From Sphingomonas prati (GTDB lineage Bacteria > Pseudomonadota > Alphaproteobacteria > Sphingomonadales > Sphingomonadaceae), in assembly GCF_014643515.1 (NCBI RefSeq), contig NZ_BMJP01000005.1, positions 186,001 through 250,000 on the forward strand: a DNA stretch of 64,000 nt. Direction: 5' to 3'. Below are positions 24,271 through 33,570 of this stretch, in pieces (the first letter of the stretch is position 1; the number at the start of each line of letters is the position of its first letter). The notes below the pieces were generated by a model, which was not told the origin of the DNA, made no database searches, and was given only the letters and a program-made list of their open reading frames with translations. The translations under genes and the position numbers were made by a program.

Positions 24271-26076
24271 TTAAGCCATCCGCTCGCGCGCGACCTTTTC
24301 CAGCACCGTCAGCGGCATCGCACCCATCGTCAGGATGCGGTGGAACGCCTTCGGATCCCACTTCGCGCCCGCCTTGCGCTTCGCCTCGTCGCGCAGCTTG
24401 ACCCAGACCGTATGGCCGATCTTGTAACTGCACGCCTGCCCTGGCCAGACGGTGTAGCGATCGATCTCGCCCTGGCTCCGCCCGCGCGCGATCCCGGTCG
24501 TGGCGATCAGGTAATCGGTCGCCTTCTCGCGGCTCCACCGTTTGGCATGCATGCCGGAATCGACCACCAGCCGCGTCGCGCGGAACAGCAGCGACTGGAG
24601 GTACCCGACCTGCCCCAGCGGATCGCCGTCATACACGCCCATCTCGTCGGCCAGCTGCTCCGAATACAGCGCCCACCCTTCCGAATAGCCTGAGTAGAAC
24701 CCGCGCCGCCGGATCAGCGGAATGTCCTCGCTCTCCAGCGCCGACATCACCTGCAGATGATGCCCCGGCACCGCCTCGTGATAGCTCAACGTCGCCAGCC
24801 CGAACTTCGGCCGATCGAACGTATCGCGCAGGTTGATGAAGTAGATCGCCGGCCGCGTCCCATCGAGCGACGCGGACTGGTAATAGCCACCCGGCGCACC
24901 CGCCTGGATCGCCTCCGGCACGCGCCGCACCTCGACCGGCGCACGCGGCAGCACCGCGAACTGCTCGGGCAACCGCTTGGTCATCGCCGTCACCACGCCG
25001 CGCAACTGTTCCAGCAACGCCTCGCGCCCCGGATCGGTGTTGGGAAACAGCTGGTCCGGCCGCTTGTTCAACGCGACCAGCCGATCGCCGACGCTCCCCT
25101 GGCTCATCCCCTGCGCCTTCAGAATGCCGTCGATCCGCGCGCCGATCTCGGCCACCTGCGCCAGGCCCAGTCGGTGGATCTCGTCCCCCGTGATCTCGGT
25201 CGTCGTCGCCGCGCTCACCGCGGCGGCATAATAAGCCGCTCCGTCGGGCAGCCGCCACACGCCCGCATCATGCGCCGCCCGCTTGCGCAGGTCCGCCACC
25301 AGCGCGCGCTGCCGGTCGAGCGCGGGGAACACCTGCTCCGTCATCAACCGGCGCACCGCTTCCGCCCGGTCACCGGGCAGGTTCGCCGCCTTCAGCTTCG
25401 CCGTCAGGTCCATCACCGGCCCGCTCGCTTCCGCCGCCTTGTCGCGCACCGCGCCCAGCTGCTTCAGCGTGGTGTCGAGGATATAGTCCGGCGCGAACAC
25501 GCCCTTTGCCGCGTCCTGCCGCTGCCGCTCGGTCTCGGCATCGATCGCCCCGCCGAACGCCGCGACCCGCGCGACATAGGCGTCGGCATCCGCCGCGCTC
25601 TTCACCTGATGCTGGTTGGCCAGGAAATCCGGCACGTCGCGATACGCACCGGTCAGCTGCGTCAGCACATAAGGCGCATAGCGCCCCGCACTCGCCCCGA
25701 AATCATAGCGTTCGCCCGCAATCACCCGATCGAGGCTGTATGCGACCACGTCGTAATCGAGCTTCGCCTCGTCGCCCAGCGCCGTCCGCGGGATCGTGCG
25801 CAGCGCCTTCAGTTCGGACCGCGCCCGCGCGAACTGCCGCGCCTCGCCCGCACGCGACGCATCGCCCAGCTTCGACTTGAGCCCGGCCCGCGCGCCGGTA
25901 TCGAGCCCGAGCGACGTCGCCTGCTCCGGACTGTCCTGCAACCGCGCATAGAAGAACCGGTCGAGCATCGCCTTCAGGTCGGCGTCGCGGCTCCCCACCG
26001 CGGCCGAGGCGACCCGCGGCAGCGCGACGGTGGCCGCAACGGCACTGGCGGAGGCAATGAATTGGCGGCGTCGCAT
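24271..26076 (-). CDS. DUF885-family metallopeptidase-like protein, exported
   Basis: 601 residues from ATG 26076, with GGGAG six bases upstream. The N-terminus MRRRQFIASASAVAATVALP looks like a twin-arginine-type signal. The body is the DUF885 helical fold with the putative zinc motif HEAVPGHHLQ and a downstream Glu-rich helix (SEGWALYSEQLADEMG), as in gluzincin-like peptidases. Other family marks are PGGYYQSASLDGTRPAIYFI and WPGQACSYKIGH. Likely a periplasmic peptidase or carboxypeptidase; substrate unknown. It heads the run DUF885 - pentapeptide - tandem TetR and is divergent from the M28 peptidase. Confidence 0.87.
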   Translation of the reverse strand: MRRRQFIASASAVAATVALPRVASAAVGSRDADLKAMLDRFFYARLQDSPEQATSLGLDTGARAGLKSKLGDASRAGEARQFARARSELKALRTIPRTALGDEAKLDYDVVAYSLDRVIAGERYDFGASAGRYAPYVLTQLTGAYRDVPDFLANQHQVKSAADADAYVARVAAFGGAIDAETERQRQDAAKGVFAPDYILDTTLKQLGAVRDKAAEASGPVMDLTAKLKAANLPGDRAEAVRRLMTEQVFPALDRQRALVADLRKRAAHDAGVWRLPDGAAYYAAAVSAATTTEITGDEIHRLGLAQVAEIGARIDGILKAQGMSQGSVGDRLVALNKRPDQLFPNTDPGREALLEQLRGVVTAMTKRLPEQFAVLPRAPVEVRRVPEAIQAGAPGGYYQSASLDGTRPAIYFINLRDTFDRPKFGLATLSYHEAVPGHHLQVMSALESEDIPLIRRRGFYSGYSEGWALYSEQLADEMGVYDGDPLGQVGYLQSLLFRATRLVVDSGMHAKRWSREKATDYLIATTGIARGRSQGEIDRYTVWPGQACSYKIGHTVWVKLRDEAKRKAGAKWDPKAFHRILTMGAMPLTVLEKVARERMA

Positions 26077-26221
26077 GCACACTCCCGGAGGGTCGATGAC
26101 AGGTCACCCGGCATGGGCTTCGCAGGACGATGACCCGTACGACCCGCTTTGTCCATGAACCGCGTCCGCCCATGTTTGCAATTGCTTGCGCGGATGCGGT
26201 CTTTTGCCCGATGCTCGCGCC

Positions 26222-27826
26222 ATGCTCTTGACCCTGCTCCTCGCCGCGGCCGCGCCCGCCACCCCGATCTCCGCCGACCGGATCCGCGCCGACGTCCGCA
26301 CGCTCTCGTCCGACGCCTTCGCCGGCCGCGGCCCGGGCGAGATCGGCGAGGCGCGCACCATCGCATTCCTCGCCGAGGCCTTCGCCGCCATGGGCCTCAA
26401 GCCCGCCGGCCCGAACGGCAGCTGGCACCAGGATGTCCCGCTCGTCCGGATCGACCGCCTGCCCGGCGCGACGATGACGCTAAAGACCGCCGGCGGCACC
26501 ACCCCACTGTTCCCCGGCCGCGACGCCACGCTCTCGCTCCGCAACACAGGCCACACCGCGCTCGTCGACGTGCCCGTCGTCTTCGCGGGCTACGGCATCG
26601 TCGATGCGGCCCTGGGATGGGATGCCTATGCCGGCGTCGACATGCGCGGCAAGATCGCGCTCGTCCTCGCCAACGATCCGGATTTCGAGGCCGGCCGCGA
26701 CCTTGGTTTCGAAGGGCGCCGCATGGCCTATGCCGGCCGCGTCGGCATGAAGTTCGAGGCCGCGGCAAAGGCCGGGGCCACCGGCGTCTTGGTGATCCAC
26801 GAAGATGCCGCCGCCAGCTACCCCTTCCTCCAGGTCGCGAGCGGCGACGCGCTCCCCGCCTTCGCCCCCGCGCCGATGTCCCCCTCCCCGCTCAAACTTA
26901 GCGGCTGGCTGCGCGGCGACGTCGCCGCCCGGCTGCTCGCCGCGCAACGCCTCGATCTTGCCAGGCTGAAACAGCGCGCCCGCAACCCCGCCTTCCGCGC
27001 TTTTGCACTTGGTGACACGCGCTTCTCCGCCGACGGCAGCGTCCGCACGACACCCGTCACCAGCCACAATGTCGTCGCCCGCCTGCCCGGCGCGACCCGC
27101 CCGGACGAAGCCGTACTCTACGGCGCGCACTGGGATGCGAACGGCACCAACGGCCCCGACGCGACCGGCGACGGAATCCGCAACGGCGCGATCGACAACG
27201 CCACCGGCACCGCCGAACTGCTCGAGGTCGCCCGCGCCTTCGCCAAGGGCAACCGCCCGGCTCGCACCGTCATCTTCGCCGCCTGGACCGCGGAGGAGAA
27301 AGGCCTGCTGGGCGCGGAATATTACGCCGCCCACCCGCTCCACCCGCTGGCCAGGACCGCCGCCGTCATCAACCTCGACCCGCACGTCGCGCCGCCTGCC
27401 GCGCGCAACATCGAACTGGTCGGCAGCGGCCGCACCACGCTCGAAAACAGCTTCACGGCGGTCGCCAAGGACCAGGGCCTGCGCGTCGACGACGAGCCCA
27501 ACCCGGAGGCCGGCTGGTATTTCCGCTCCGACCATTTCGCCTTCGCACGCCGCGGCGTACCCGCACTCTCGTTCCGCGCGGGGCGCGATCTCGTGCAAGG
27601 CGGGGTCCCGGCCGGCAACGCAATCGTCGGCCCCTACAACCAGCTCCGCTATCATCAGCCCAACGACGCGTTCGACCCGGCCTGGACCTTCGCCGGAACC
27701 GCGCAGGAGGCGTCGGTCGCGCTCACGCTTGGCCAGCGCATCGCCAACACCACCGACTGGCCCGGCTGGAAACCCGGCAACAGCTACGCCGCGATCCGCG
27801 CCGAAACCGACGCCGAGCGCAAGTGA
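26222..27826 (+). CDS. Secreted M28-family zinc aminopeptidase/carboxypeptidase
   Basis: 534 residues from ATG 26222 with a short signal peptide (MLLTLLLAAAAPATP). A PA-like insert (residues about 100-250) precedes the catalytic domain. Zinc and catalytic residues are visible: GAHWDANG (His, Asp), AIDNATGTAELLE (bridging Asp), TAEEKGLLGAEYY (catalytic Glu pair), INLDPHV (Asp) and RYHQPNDAFDP (final His). Most similar in layout to plasma glutamate carboxypeptidase-like M28 enzymes. Divergent from the DUF885 gene, so two exported peptidases share one promoter region (26077-26221). It ends four bases from the broken aldo/keto reductase gene on the other strand. Confidence 0.9.
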   Translation: MLLTLLLAAAAPATPISADRIRADVRTLSSDAFAGRGPGEIGEARTIAFLAEAFAAMGLKPAGPNGSWHQDVPLVRIDRLPGATMTLKTAGGTTPLFPGRDATLSLRNTGHTALVDVPVVFAGYGIVDAALGWDAYAGVDMRGKIALVLANDPDFEAGRDLGFEGRRMAYAGRVGMKFEAAAKAGATGVLVIHEDAAASYPFLQVASGDALPAFAPAPMSPSPLKLSGWLRGDVAARLLAAQRLDLARLKQRARNPAFRAFALGDTRFSADGSVRTTPVTSHNVVARLPGATRPDEAVLYGAHWDANGTNGPDATGDGIRNGAIDNATGTAELLEVARAFAKGNRPARTVIFAAWTAEEKGLLGAEYYAAHPLHPLARTAAVINLDPHVAPPAARNIELVGSGRTTLENSFTAVAKDQGLRVDDEPNPEAGWYFRSDHFAFARRGVPALSFRAGRDLVQGGVPAGNAIVGPYNQLRYHQPNDAFDPAWTFAGTAQEASVALTLGQRIANTTDWPGWKPGNSYAAIRAETDAERK

Positions 27827-27830
27827 GGCG

Positions 27831-28660
27831 TCAGTACATCCCGAGCGGAACCGGCCCGGCCGGCTGCGGAAACGCCTGATCCAAGCGGCCGATCGTCTCG
27901 CGGTCCAGCACCAGATCCAGCGCGGCCCGGTTCTCCGCGACATGCGCCACCGTGCCGGCCTTCGGGATCGAGATCACGTCATCGCGCAGTAGCGTCTACG
28001 CCAGCGCGACCTGCGCCGGCGTCGCATCCAGATCGCGCGCGATCTCGCCCAGCGCCGCGTTCCGCGCCAGCCGCCCCTGCTCGACCGGCTATACGCCATC
28101 GTCGCCATCCCGCGCGCCGCCAGCCACGGCAACAGGTCATGCTCCGGTCCGCGCCGCGTCAGATTGTAGAGAATCTGGTCGGTCGCACACCCCTCCCCGC
28201 CGGCTTCGACCAGCTCGACCATGTCGTCGGTATCGAGGTTGCTCACCCCCCACCGCGCGATCAGCCCCGTCTCCCGCAACCGCTCCATCGCCTCCACCGT
28301 CTCGGCCAACGGGACGGAGCCCCGCCAGTGCAACAGGTACAGGTCGAACCGGTCGGTCCCGAGCCGCTTCAAACTCGCCTCGCAGGCTGCGCGCAACCGC
28401 CCGCGCGACGCGTTCTGCGGATACGCCTTGCCGACCACGAACAACCCTTCGCGCATCCCCGCAATCGCCTCGCCGACCAGCGTCTCCGACGCCCCGTCCG
28501 CGTACATTTCGGCGGTATCGATCAGCGTGAGTCCGCAGTCGATCCCGGCCCGCAACGCCGCGATCTCCTGCGGCCGGCGGCGCGCATCCTCCGCCATCAT
28601 CCACGTTCCCTGCCCCAGTGCAGGGACCCGCGTGCCGTCCGGCAAAGCCACCGTCTTCAT
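27831..28660 (-). pseudogene. Aldo/keto reductase, broken by a frameshift and an amber codon
   Basis: The first 190 residues are a normal aldo/keto reductase (MKTVALPDGTRVPALGQGTW, catalytic Asp/Tyr in DTAEMYADG, Lys in VVGKAYPQ, His in LLHWRG). Near 28088 one C is missing after TATAGC, where the family has YSPVEQGRLA, and the frame changes. The second half then continues in the new frame (PVEQGRLARNAALGEIARDL ... DVISIPKAGTVAHVAENRAA) but has TAG at 27996-27998 where VALAWTLL would have Trp. Both lesions remove the NADP-binding C-terminal half. The gene overlaps the methyltransferase stop (ATGA), so it is the last gene of a three-gene operon, and its loss would not be polar. Confidence 0.88.
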
Positions 28661-29283
28661 GCGACCGTCCCCGTCACCACGACCAGCGGATCACCCGCCC
28701 GCCCGTCCGCCAACACGACCTGCTCGGACGCCGAGAATCCCCCGCGCGCCATGTACAGCGCGATCAGCTCCGCCTGCCCGCCCATGTCGAGCGCCTGCCA
28801 GATCCGCACCGCCTTCGTCGGGAAACAGCGGTTCGAAAAACTGACCACGAACCGCCCGCCCGGCCGCAACACGCGTCGCACCTCGCTGAACACCGCCACC
28901 GGCTGCTGCAGATACTGCACCCCAACGCAGCACAGCGCCCCATCCACGCTCGCATCTTCCAGCGGCAACACCGGCGCAGCGTTCAGGTCCGCCACGAACC
29001 ACCGGTCGAGCCGCGGGTTCGCCGCCAGCTCCACCGCGTTCATGCCGTGCCCGATCACCTCCTCGATCGGCAAATCATCCGGCAAATGGCTGACCCAGCT
29101 CGACATCAGATCCAGGACCACCCCGCCCGACGGCAGCGTGGCGCCATAATAAGCAAACAACGCCGCGACGGCCTGCTCGTCGATATGCGTCACCAACCGC
29201 GGCGGCGCATAGAAAGCCAGGTCGTCGCCTCTATCCTGCTTCTCGAACGCCCCCGCCGGCAGATCGCCCGCCAGGTCGCTCAC
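28657..29283 (-). CDS. SAM-dependent class I methyltransferase
   Basis: 208 residues, overlapping both neighbours by four bases (ATGA at each end). Methyltransferase_11-like features: GGVVLDLMSSWVSHLP (motif I region, without the usual GxGxG), LDRWFVADLNAAPVLPLED, then SVDGALCCVGVQYLQQP and EVRRVLRPGGRFVVSFSNR. Acceptor unknown; no signal peptide. Lying between two aldo/keto reductase genes, it may modify a small molecule handled by them. Confidence 0.8.
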   Translation of the reverse strand: MSDLAGDLPAGAFEKQDRGDDLAFYAPPRLVTHIDEQAVAALFAYYGATLPSGGVVLDLMSSWVSHLPDDLPIEEVIGHGMNAVELAANPRLDRWFVADLNAAPVLPLEDASVDGALCCVGVQYLQQPVAVFSEVRRVLRPGGRFVVSFSNRCFPTKAVRIWQALDMGGQAELIALYMARGGFSASEQVVLADGRAGDPLVVVTGTVA

Positions 29284-30260
29284 GAGAAACCGACCACCGC
29301 ATGCGGCACATAAGGCTCCTCGAGCCGCGCGATCTCACTCTCGGTCAGGCCGATCTCCAGCGCCGCCAGCGCGTCGTCCAGATGCGAGATCTTCGATGCC
29401 CCCACGATCGGCGCCGACACCTCCGGCTTAGCCAGCACCCACGCCAGCGCGATCTGCGCACGCGGCACGCCCCGCTCGCCCGCGATCTCCGCCACCCGCT
29501 CCACCACGCGGCGATCCGCATCGGCGGTCTGCTGGTACAGCGTCTGGCCGAACTCGTCGGTCTCGGACCGGCTCGTCTCCGCATCCCAGTCGCGCGTCAG
29601 CCGCCCGCGCGCCAGCGGACTCCACGGGATCACGCCGATCCCCTCCGCCGCGCACAGCGGCAGCATTTCGCGCTCCTCCTCGCGGTACAGCAGATTCAGA
29701 TAATCCTGCATCGTCGAAAACCGCGTCCAGCCATTGGCGTCCGCGGTGTGCAACATCGTCGCGAACTGCCATGCGAACATCGACGACGCGCCGATATGCA
29801 GCGCCTTGCCCGCCTTCACGACGTCGTGCAGCGCCTCCAGCGTCTCCTCGATCGGCACTTCCGGGTCGAACCGGTGAATCTGGTACAGGTCGACATGGTC
29901 GGTCCCGAGCCGCGTCAGGCTGGCGTCGATTGCCGCCATGATCGCCTTGCGGCTCAGCCCCGCGCCGTTCGGCCCCGGCCGCATCCGGCCATGCACCTTG
30001 GTCGCGATTACCACCTCGTCGCGGCGCGTATACTCCTTCAGCGCGCGCCCGACGATCTCCTCCGACGTCCCGTCCGAATACACATTGGCGGTGTCGAAGA
30101 AGTTGATCCCCGCCTCCACCGCACGCTTCAGGATCGGCCGGCTCGCCGCCTCGTCCAGTGTCCACGCATGGTTGCCGCGCGCCGGCACCCCGAACGTCAT
30201 GCAGCCGAGGCACAGCCGCGACACGTCGAGCCCGGTCGCGCCAAGTTTCACATAGTCCAT
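29280..30260 (-). CDS. Aldo/keto reductase
   Basis: 326 residues from ATG 30260 (CGGAGA upstream; ATG 30275 would add five residues without a good ribosome site). Full AKR fold: MDYVKLGATGLDVSRLCLGC, catalytic FFDTANVYSDG (Asp, Tyr), IATKVHG (Lys), YQIHRFD (His), cofactor part VIPWSPLARGRLTRDW and PIVGASKISHLDDALAALEI. Resembles the YajO/AKR subgroup of the potassium-channel-beta-like branch, which reduces assorted aldehydes with NADPH. First gene of an AKR - methyltransferase - broken AKR operon. Substrate not predictable. The region 30261-30463 upstream shows no gene. Confidence 0.88.
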   Translation of the reverse strand: MDYVKLGATGLDVSRLCLGCMTFGVPARGNHAWTLDEAASRPILKRAVEAGINFFDTANVYSDGTSEEIVGRALKEYTRRDEVVIATKVHGRMRPGPNGAGLSRKAIMAAIDASLTRLGTDHVDLYQIHRFDPEVPIEETLEALHDVVKAGKALHIGASSMFAWQFATMLHTADANGWTRFSTMQDYLNLLYREEEREMLPLCAAEGIGVIPWSPLARGRLTRDWDAETSRSETDEFGQTLYQQTADADRRVVERVAEIAGERGVPRAQIALAWVLAKPEVSAPIVGASKISHLDDALAALEIGLTESEIARLEEPYVPHAVVGFS

Positions 30261-30463
30261 GTCAGTCTCCGTCATCGCACGTGCCTGGGGTAACGGCCCG
30301 CGACGCCGTCATGATCCGACCCGATCGAACGGACCGCCACGTGCCGGCAAAACGATCGCGGTCTCGCCCGCGCAACCGCCACCTTCCGCGCCGGCGAGTT
30401 TGATTATTTCAGCACGGATGTCCCGCCCGACCGCGGGTCGCAGACGGTCCCCACCCGCGGCCG

Positions 30464-31988
30464 CTACTGAACCGGACTGCTGGACGCCGCGACGAGATCC
30501 AGTTTCGCCTTCCACGGATCGGGCTCGCCGCGCGGGCTGCCGTCCGCCGCGAAATCCATCAGGAAATCGTTGGCCGGCGTGTAGGGCGTCCAGCGCGCTG
30601 GCGTGCCGCCGTTCGGATCGCCCGCTTTCGCGAAATTGCCGACATAGCGGTTAATCGTCCGCGCCATCGCCGCATCCCTGGGCGTCAGCGCCGCGCCATA
30701 TTTCGCCTGTACCGTGTCGAAGAAGAACGGGATGTCGCTGGCATGCGTCGCACCGCCCGGCTGCGTCGCGCACGCTGTCCGCGACATAGGAGAAGCGGTA
30801 ATAATAAGCCGGCTGCCCGGCCCGCGCGACCATGCCCGCGACATAGCGCGCCGGCTCCGTCATGCCGCGGTCCGCCGCCGCCGCCGCGCCGAATGTCGCG
30901 AACAGCGCGTCCTTTGTCGGCGCCCCGCCGAACCCGATGTCCGCGCTCGTCGTCCCGATCATCACCGGCACGGGCGCCTGCCGACCCGCCTCCAGCAGCG
31001 ACTGCGGCGTGCCGGTCACGATCGTGCCGTCCTCGATCGGCCCGCCGACATAGGTCTGCAGACCGCCCGGCGGCACGAACAGCTGCATCATGCTCAAGCC
31101 CTGCAACACCTGGTCCGCCGACAGCGCGCGCAGCTTGCGCAGCGCGTCCGGCCCGGTCCCGTCGACCCCAACCGACTTCGCGAAATTCAGCCCGATCGTC
31201 TCCGCCGACGGCACCTGCGGCTGATCGACGCTGATCTTGCGCGCGGGCAGCAACGGCGCGCGCCCGCCGCCCGACATCACCACCACCCGGTTGAACAACC
31301 CGCGCGTCACGGGCGACGTCAGCACGTTGATCGCCGATCCGCCGCCCGCACTCTCGCCGATCACCGTCACATTGCCCGCATCGCCGCCGAAGCTGGCGGC
31401 ATTGCGCTTCACCCACTGCAACGCGGCGACCTGGTCCATATACGCATAGTTGCCCAGCATCCCCTCGCGCGCCGCGGTCAGCGCGGGGTGCGCGAAGAAG
31501 CCGAACCGCCCCAGCCGGTAGTTGAAACTGACGAACATGATGCCCTGCTCGGCGAACTTCGCCCCGCTATAGACCGCGGGCGACGATCCGCCGTTCACGA
31601 ACCCCCCGCCATAGATCCACACCATCACGGGCAGCTTCGCATTCGCAGGCGCACCGACCGGCCGCCACACGTTCATCACCAGGCAGTCCTCGGACGGCTC
31701 GGTGCCCAGCGGCGCGGCGTCGCTTGGAAACGGTTTCTGCATGCAGTCATGGCCGTAGTCGGTCGTCAGCTTCACGCCGGACCAGCGGATCGGCTGCGGC
31801 GCCCGCCAGCGATTCTCGCCGATCGGCGGCTTGGCGAACGGAATGCCCTTCCACGCGAGCACATCACCCTCCACCGCGCCGCGGATTCGCCCGGACTCGA
31901 TCGTCACCTCGGTCGGCGCCGTTTGCGCGGCCACCATCACGGGAACGGCGGCGCAGGCAAGCAACGCGGCGTAGCGGATCATCTTCAT
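30464..31988 (-). pseudogene. Type B carboxylesterase with frameshift before the catalytic His
   Basis: Start at 31988 (MKMIRYAALLACAAVPVMVA, signal peptide); ATGs at 31991 and 31982 are alternatives. The reading frame is intact through the oxyanion hole YGGGF (126-130), nucleophile GESAG (Ser213) and the acidic part TTSADIG. Near 30767 the frame shifts: the run GTGCGCGACG fits loss of one CG pair from GTGCGCGCGACG. Read in the next frame, the family end TQPGGATHASDIPFFF with the catalytic His, and a normal C-terminus to VAASSSPVQ, follow. The original frame runs on through unrelated residues to a stop at 30651. As written the enzyme lacks its His and should be inactive; a single lesion could be a sequencing error. 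Confidence 0.8.
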
Positions 31989-32174
31989 CATGCGTCCCGG
32001 CATTTGAGTGGGTTTAGGACAACGGTATCGACCCTCCGCGCCGCCAACACAATTCGGGACGAGGCTTCGGCCCCCCATCCGCCGAACCGTCGGAAAGTGA
32101 CATATTCGTGTCGCACACCGTTCGTACCGCAGGCGCTCGGTCACATCGACGACCGGGTGACGGGGAATGATCAG

Positions 32175-33350
32175 GTGGGCACAATCACGACAAACCAGCT
32201 GCGAGGCCGCGGCAAATCCCGGCGTGTCCGGACCGGCCTATCACTCGCCTGCCTACTGGCCGCCGCGCTTCCCACCCTCGCACCCGCGCAGGTCCGTCCC
32301 GCTGCGCCGGCCAAGGCGCGCAACGTTATCCTGTTCCTCGGCGACGCGGGCGGCGTATCGACGATCAGCGCGGCCGGCATCCTCGCCAACGACCGCCCAC
32401 AGTCGCTGTTCATTCAGTCGATGCCGCACGTCGCACTCTCCGACACCTCGTCGCTCAACCGCTGGGTGACGGACTCCGGCGCAGGGATGACCGCGATCAT
32501 GACCGGTCACAAGACGAACAGCGCGATGGTCTCCGCCATCCCCGCGGCGTCCGGCGACGGCGTCACCCCCGTCAAGACGCTCCTCGAATATGCCGAGCAG
32601 CAGGGCCGCTCGACCGGCGTCGTCACCAACATGAAGATCTGGGATGCCACCCCCGCGGCCTGTTACGCCCATGTCGGCGCGCGCAAGGACAAGGACGAGA
32701 TCTTCCGCCAGATGCTCGCCCCGCGGTTCGGCGACGGCGTCGATATCCTGGTCGGCAAGGGGATGGCCGACGCCACCGCATCTTTCGCCGCCCGCGGCAC
32801 GACCGCGCCACAGGCGTTCGCCAAGGCCGGCTACCGGTTCGGCGACGACCCCGCGCTCCTGGCGGAGCCCGGCCGCGCCGCCATCCTGCGCGACACGGAC
32901 TTCGCGCCGCTCCCCGCGGTCGAGGCGACGGTGAAGCAGCTGGCCCGCAACCCCAAGGGCTATTTCCTGATGGTGGAATGGGACATGCACACCGACGATT
33001 CGAAGGCCGGCCTGCGCCACGTCATCGAAATGGACGACATGATCCGCCGGATCAAAGCGGTCGCCGGCGACGATACGCTGATCCTGTTCACCGCGGACCA
33101 CAGCTTTGCCCTGCGCATGGGCGGCGGCGAACGCGGCAAGCCACTCGCCGCGCAATATGCCGCCGAGGCCGCCAGGCCCGGCGTCACCGACGCGACCAAC
33201 AAGGTCATCAGCGTACAGGACGGCCACACCGGCGAGGAGGTGATCGTCGCCGCCTCAGGTCCCGGCGCCGAGGCGGTCCACGGCTTCATGCCCAACACCC
33301 GCCTGTTCGGCATCATGATGACCGCGCTCGGCTTCAAGCCGGACGCCTGA
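32175..33350 (+). CDS. Alkaline phosphatase, PhoA family, secreted
   Basis: 391 residues. GTG 32175 with GGGGA seven bases upstream is the best start, giving a long basic signal peptide (RGKSRRVRTGLSLACLLAAA). Metal and catalytic residues: GDAGG (Asp57), VTDSGAGMTAIMTGHKTNS (nucleophile Ser101 after Asp100), MVEWDMHTDDS (Asp/His zinc ligands), FTADHSFA (Asp-His) and DGHTGEEV (His). This is the PhoA two-zinc plus magnesium arrangement; it frees phosphate from monoesters in the periplasm. Upstream at 32097-32114 GTGACAT and GTGTCGC stand 11 bp apart, a weak PhoB-like pair in reverse orientation. It is divergent from the esterase pseudogene; 31989-32174 holds no other gene. Confidence 0.9.
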   Translation: MGTITTNQLRGRGKSRRVRTGLSLACLLAAALPTLAPAQVRPAAPAKARNVILFLGDAGGVSTISAAGILANDRPQSLFIQSMPHVALSDTSSLNRWVTDSGAGMTAIMTGHKTNSAMVSAIPAASGDGVTPVKTLLEYAEQQGRSTGVVTNMKIWDATPAACYAHVGARKDKDEIFRQMLAPRFGDGVDILVGKGMADATASFAARGTTAPQAFAKAGYRFGDDPALLAEPGRAAILRDTDFAPLPAVEATVKQLARNPKGYFLMVEWDMHTDDSKAGLRHVIEMDDMIRRIKAVAGDDTLILFTADHSFALRMGGGERGKPLAAQYAAEAARPGVTDATNKVISVQDGHTGEEVIVAASGPGAEAVHGFMPNTRLFGIMMTALGFKPDA

Positions 33351-33405
33351 CCCGAAACGCCGGGCGGGCGTTAGCGCTCCCGGATGAACTTGATCATGTG
33401 CAGGC

Positions 33406-33419
33406 GGTTACCGGTTGCC
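33406..33419. promoter_or_regulatory. LacI-type operator-like dyad upstream of the GH9 gene
   Basis: GGTTACCGGTTGCC is centred on ACCGGT and symmetric at 10 of 14 positions, in the style of LacI-family operators. A small hairpin CCAACC/GGTTGG follows at 33418-33435. No LacI gene is in the window. Confidence 0.25.
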
Positions 33420-33570
33420 AACCCACGGAGGTTGGTACAGATTTGCGACCGCTACCACGCGTCAGCCGATCTAACACGCACCCTCCGGGCGCGCTCCGGA
33501 CCGGCTCGACGGCGGGTCGGCATCGACAAACGCCGGAACCATATCGGCGTCGTGAACAGGGGAGATGCGT

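Noticed and set aside
28092-28660. Short intact aldo/keto reductase of 228 residues
   Set aside because: The last 35 residues are Arg/Trp-rich frameshift product; the true C-terminal half is readable in the next frame with a nonsense codon.
30714-32174. Long open frame running into the PhoA-type phosphatase
   Set aside because: Antisense to the carboxylesterase; the product before 32175 is low-complexity Arg/His-rich. The signal peptide begins only after GTG 32175.
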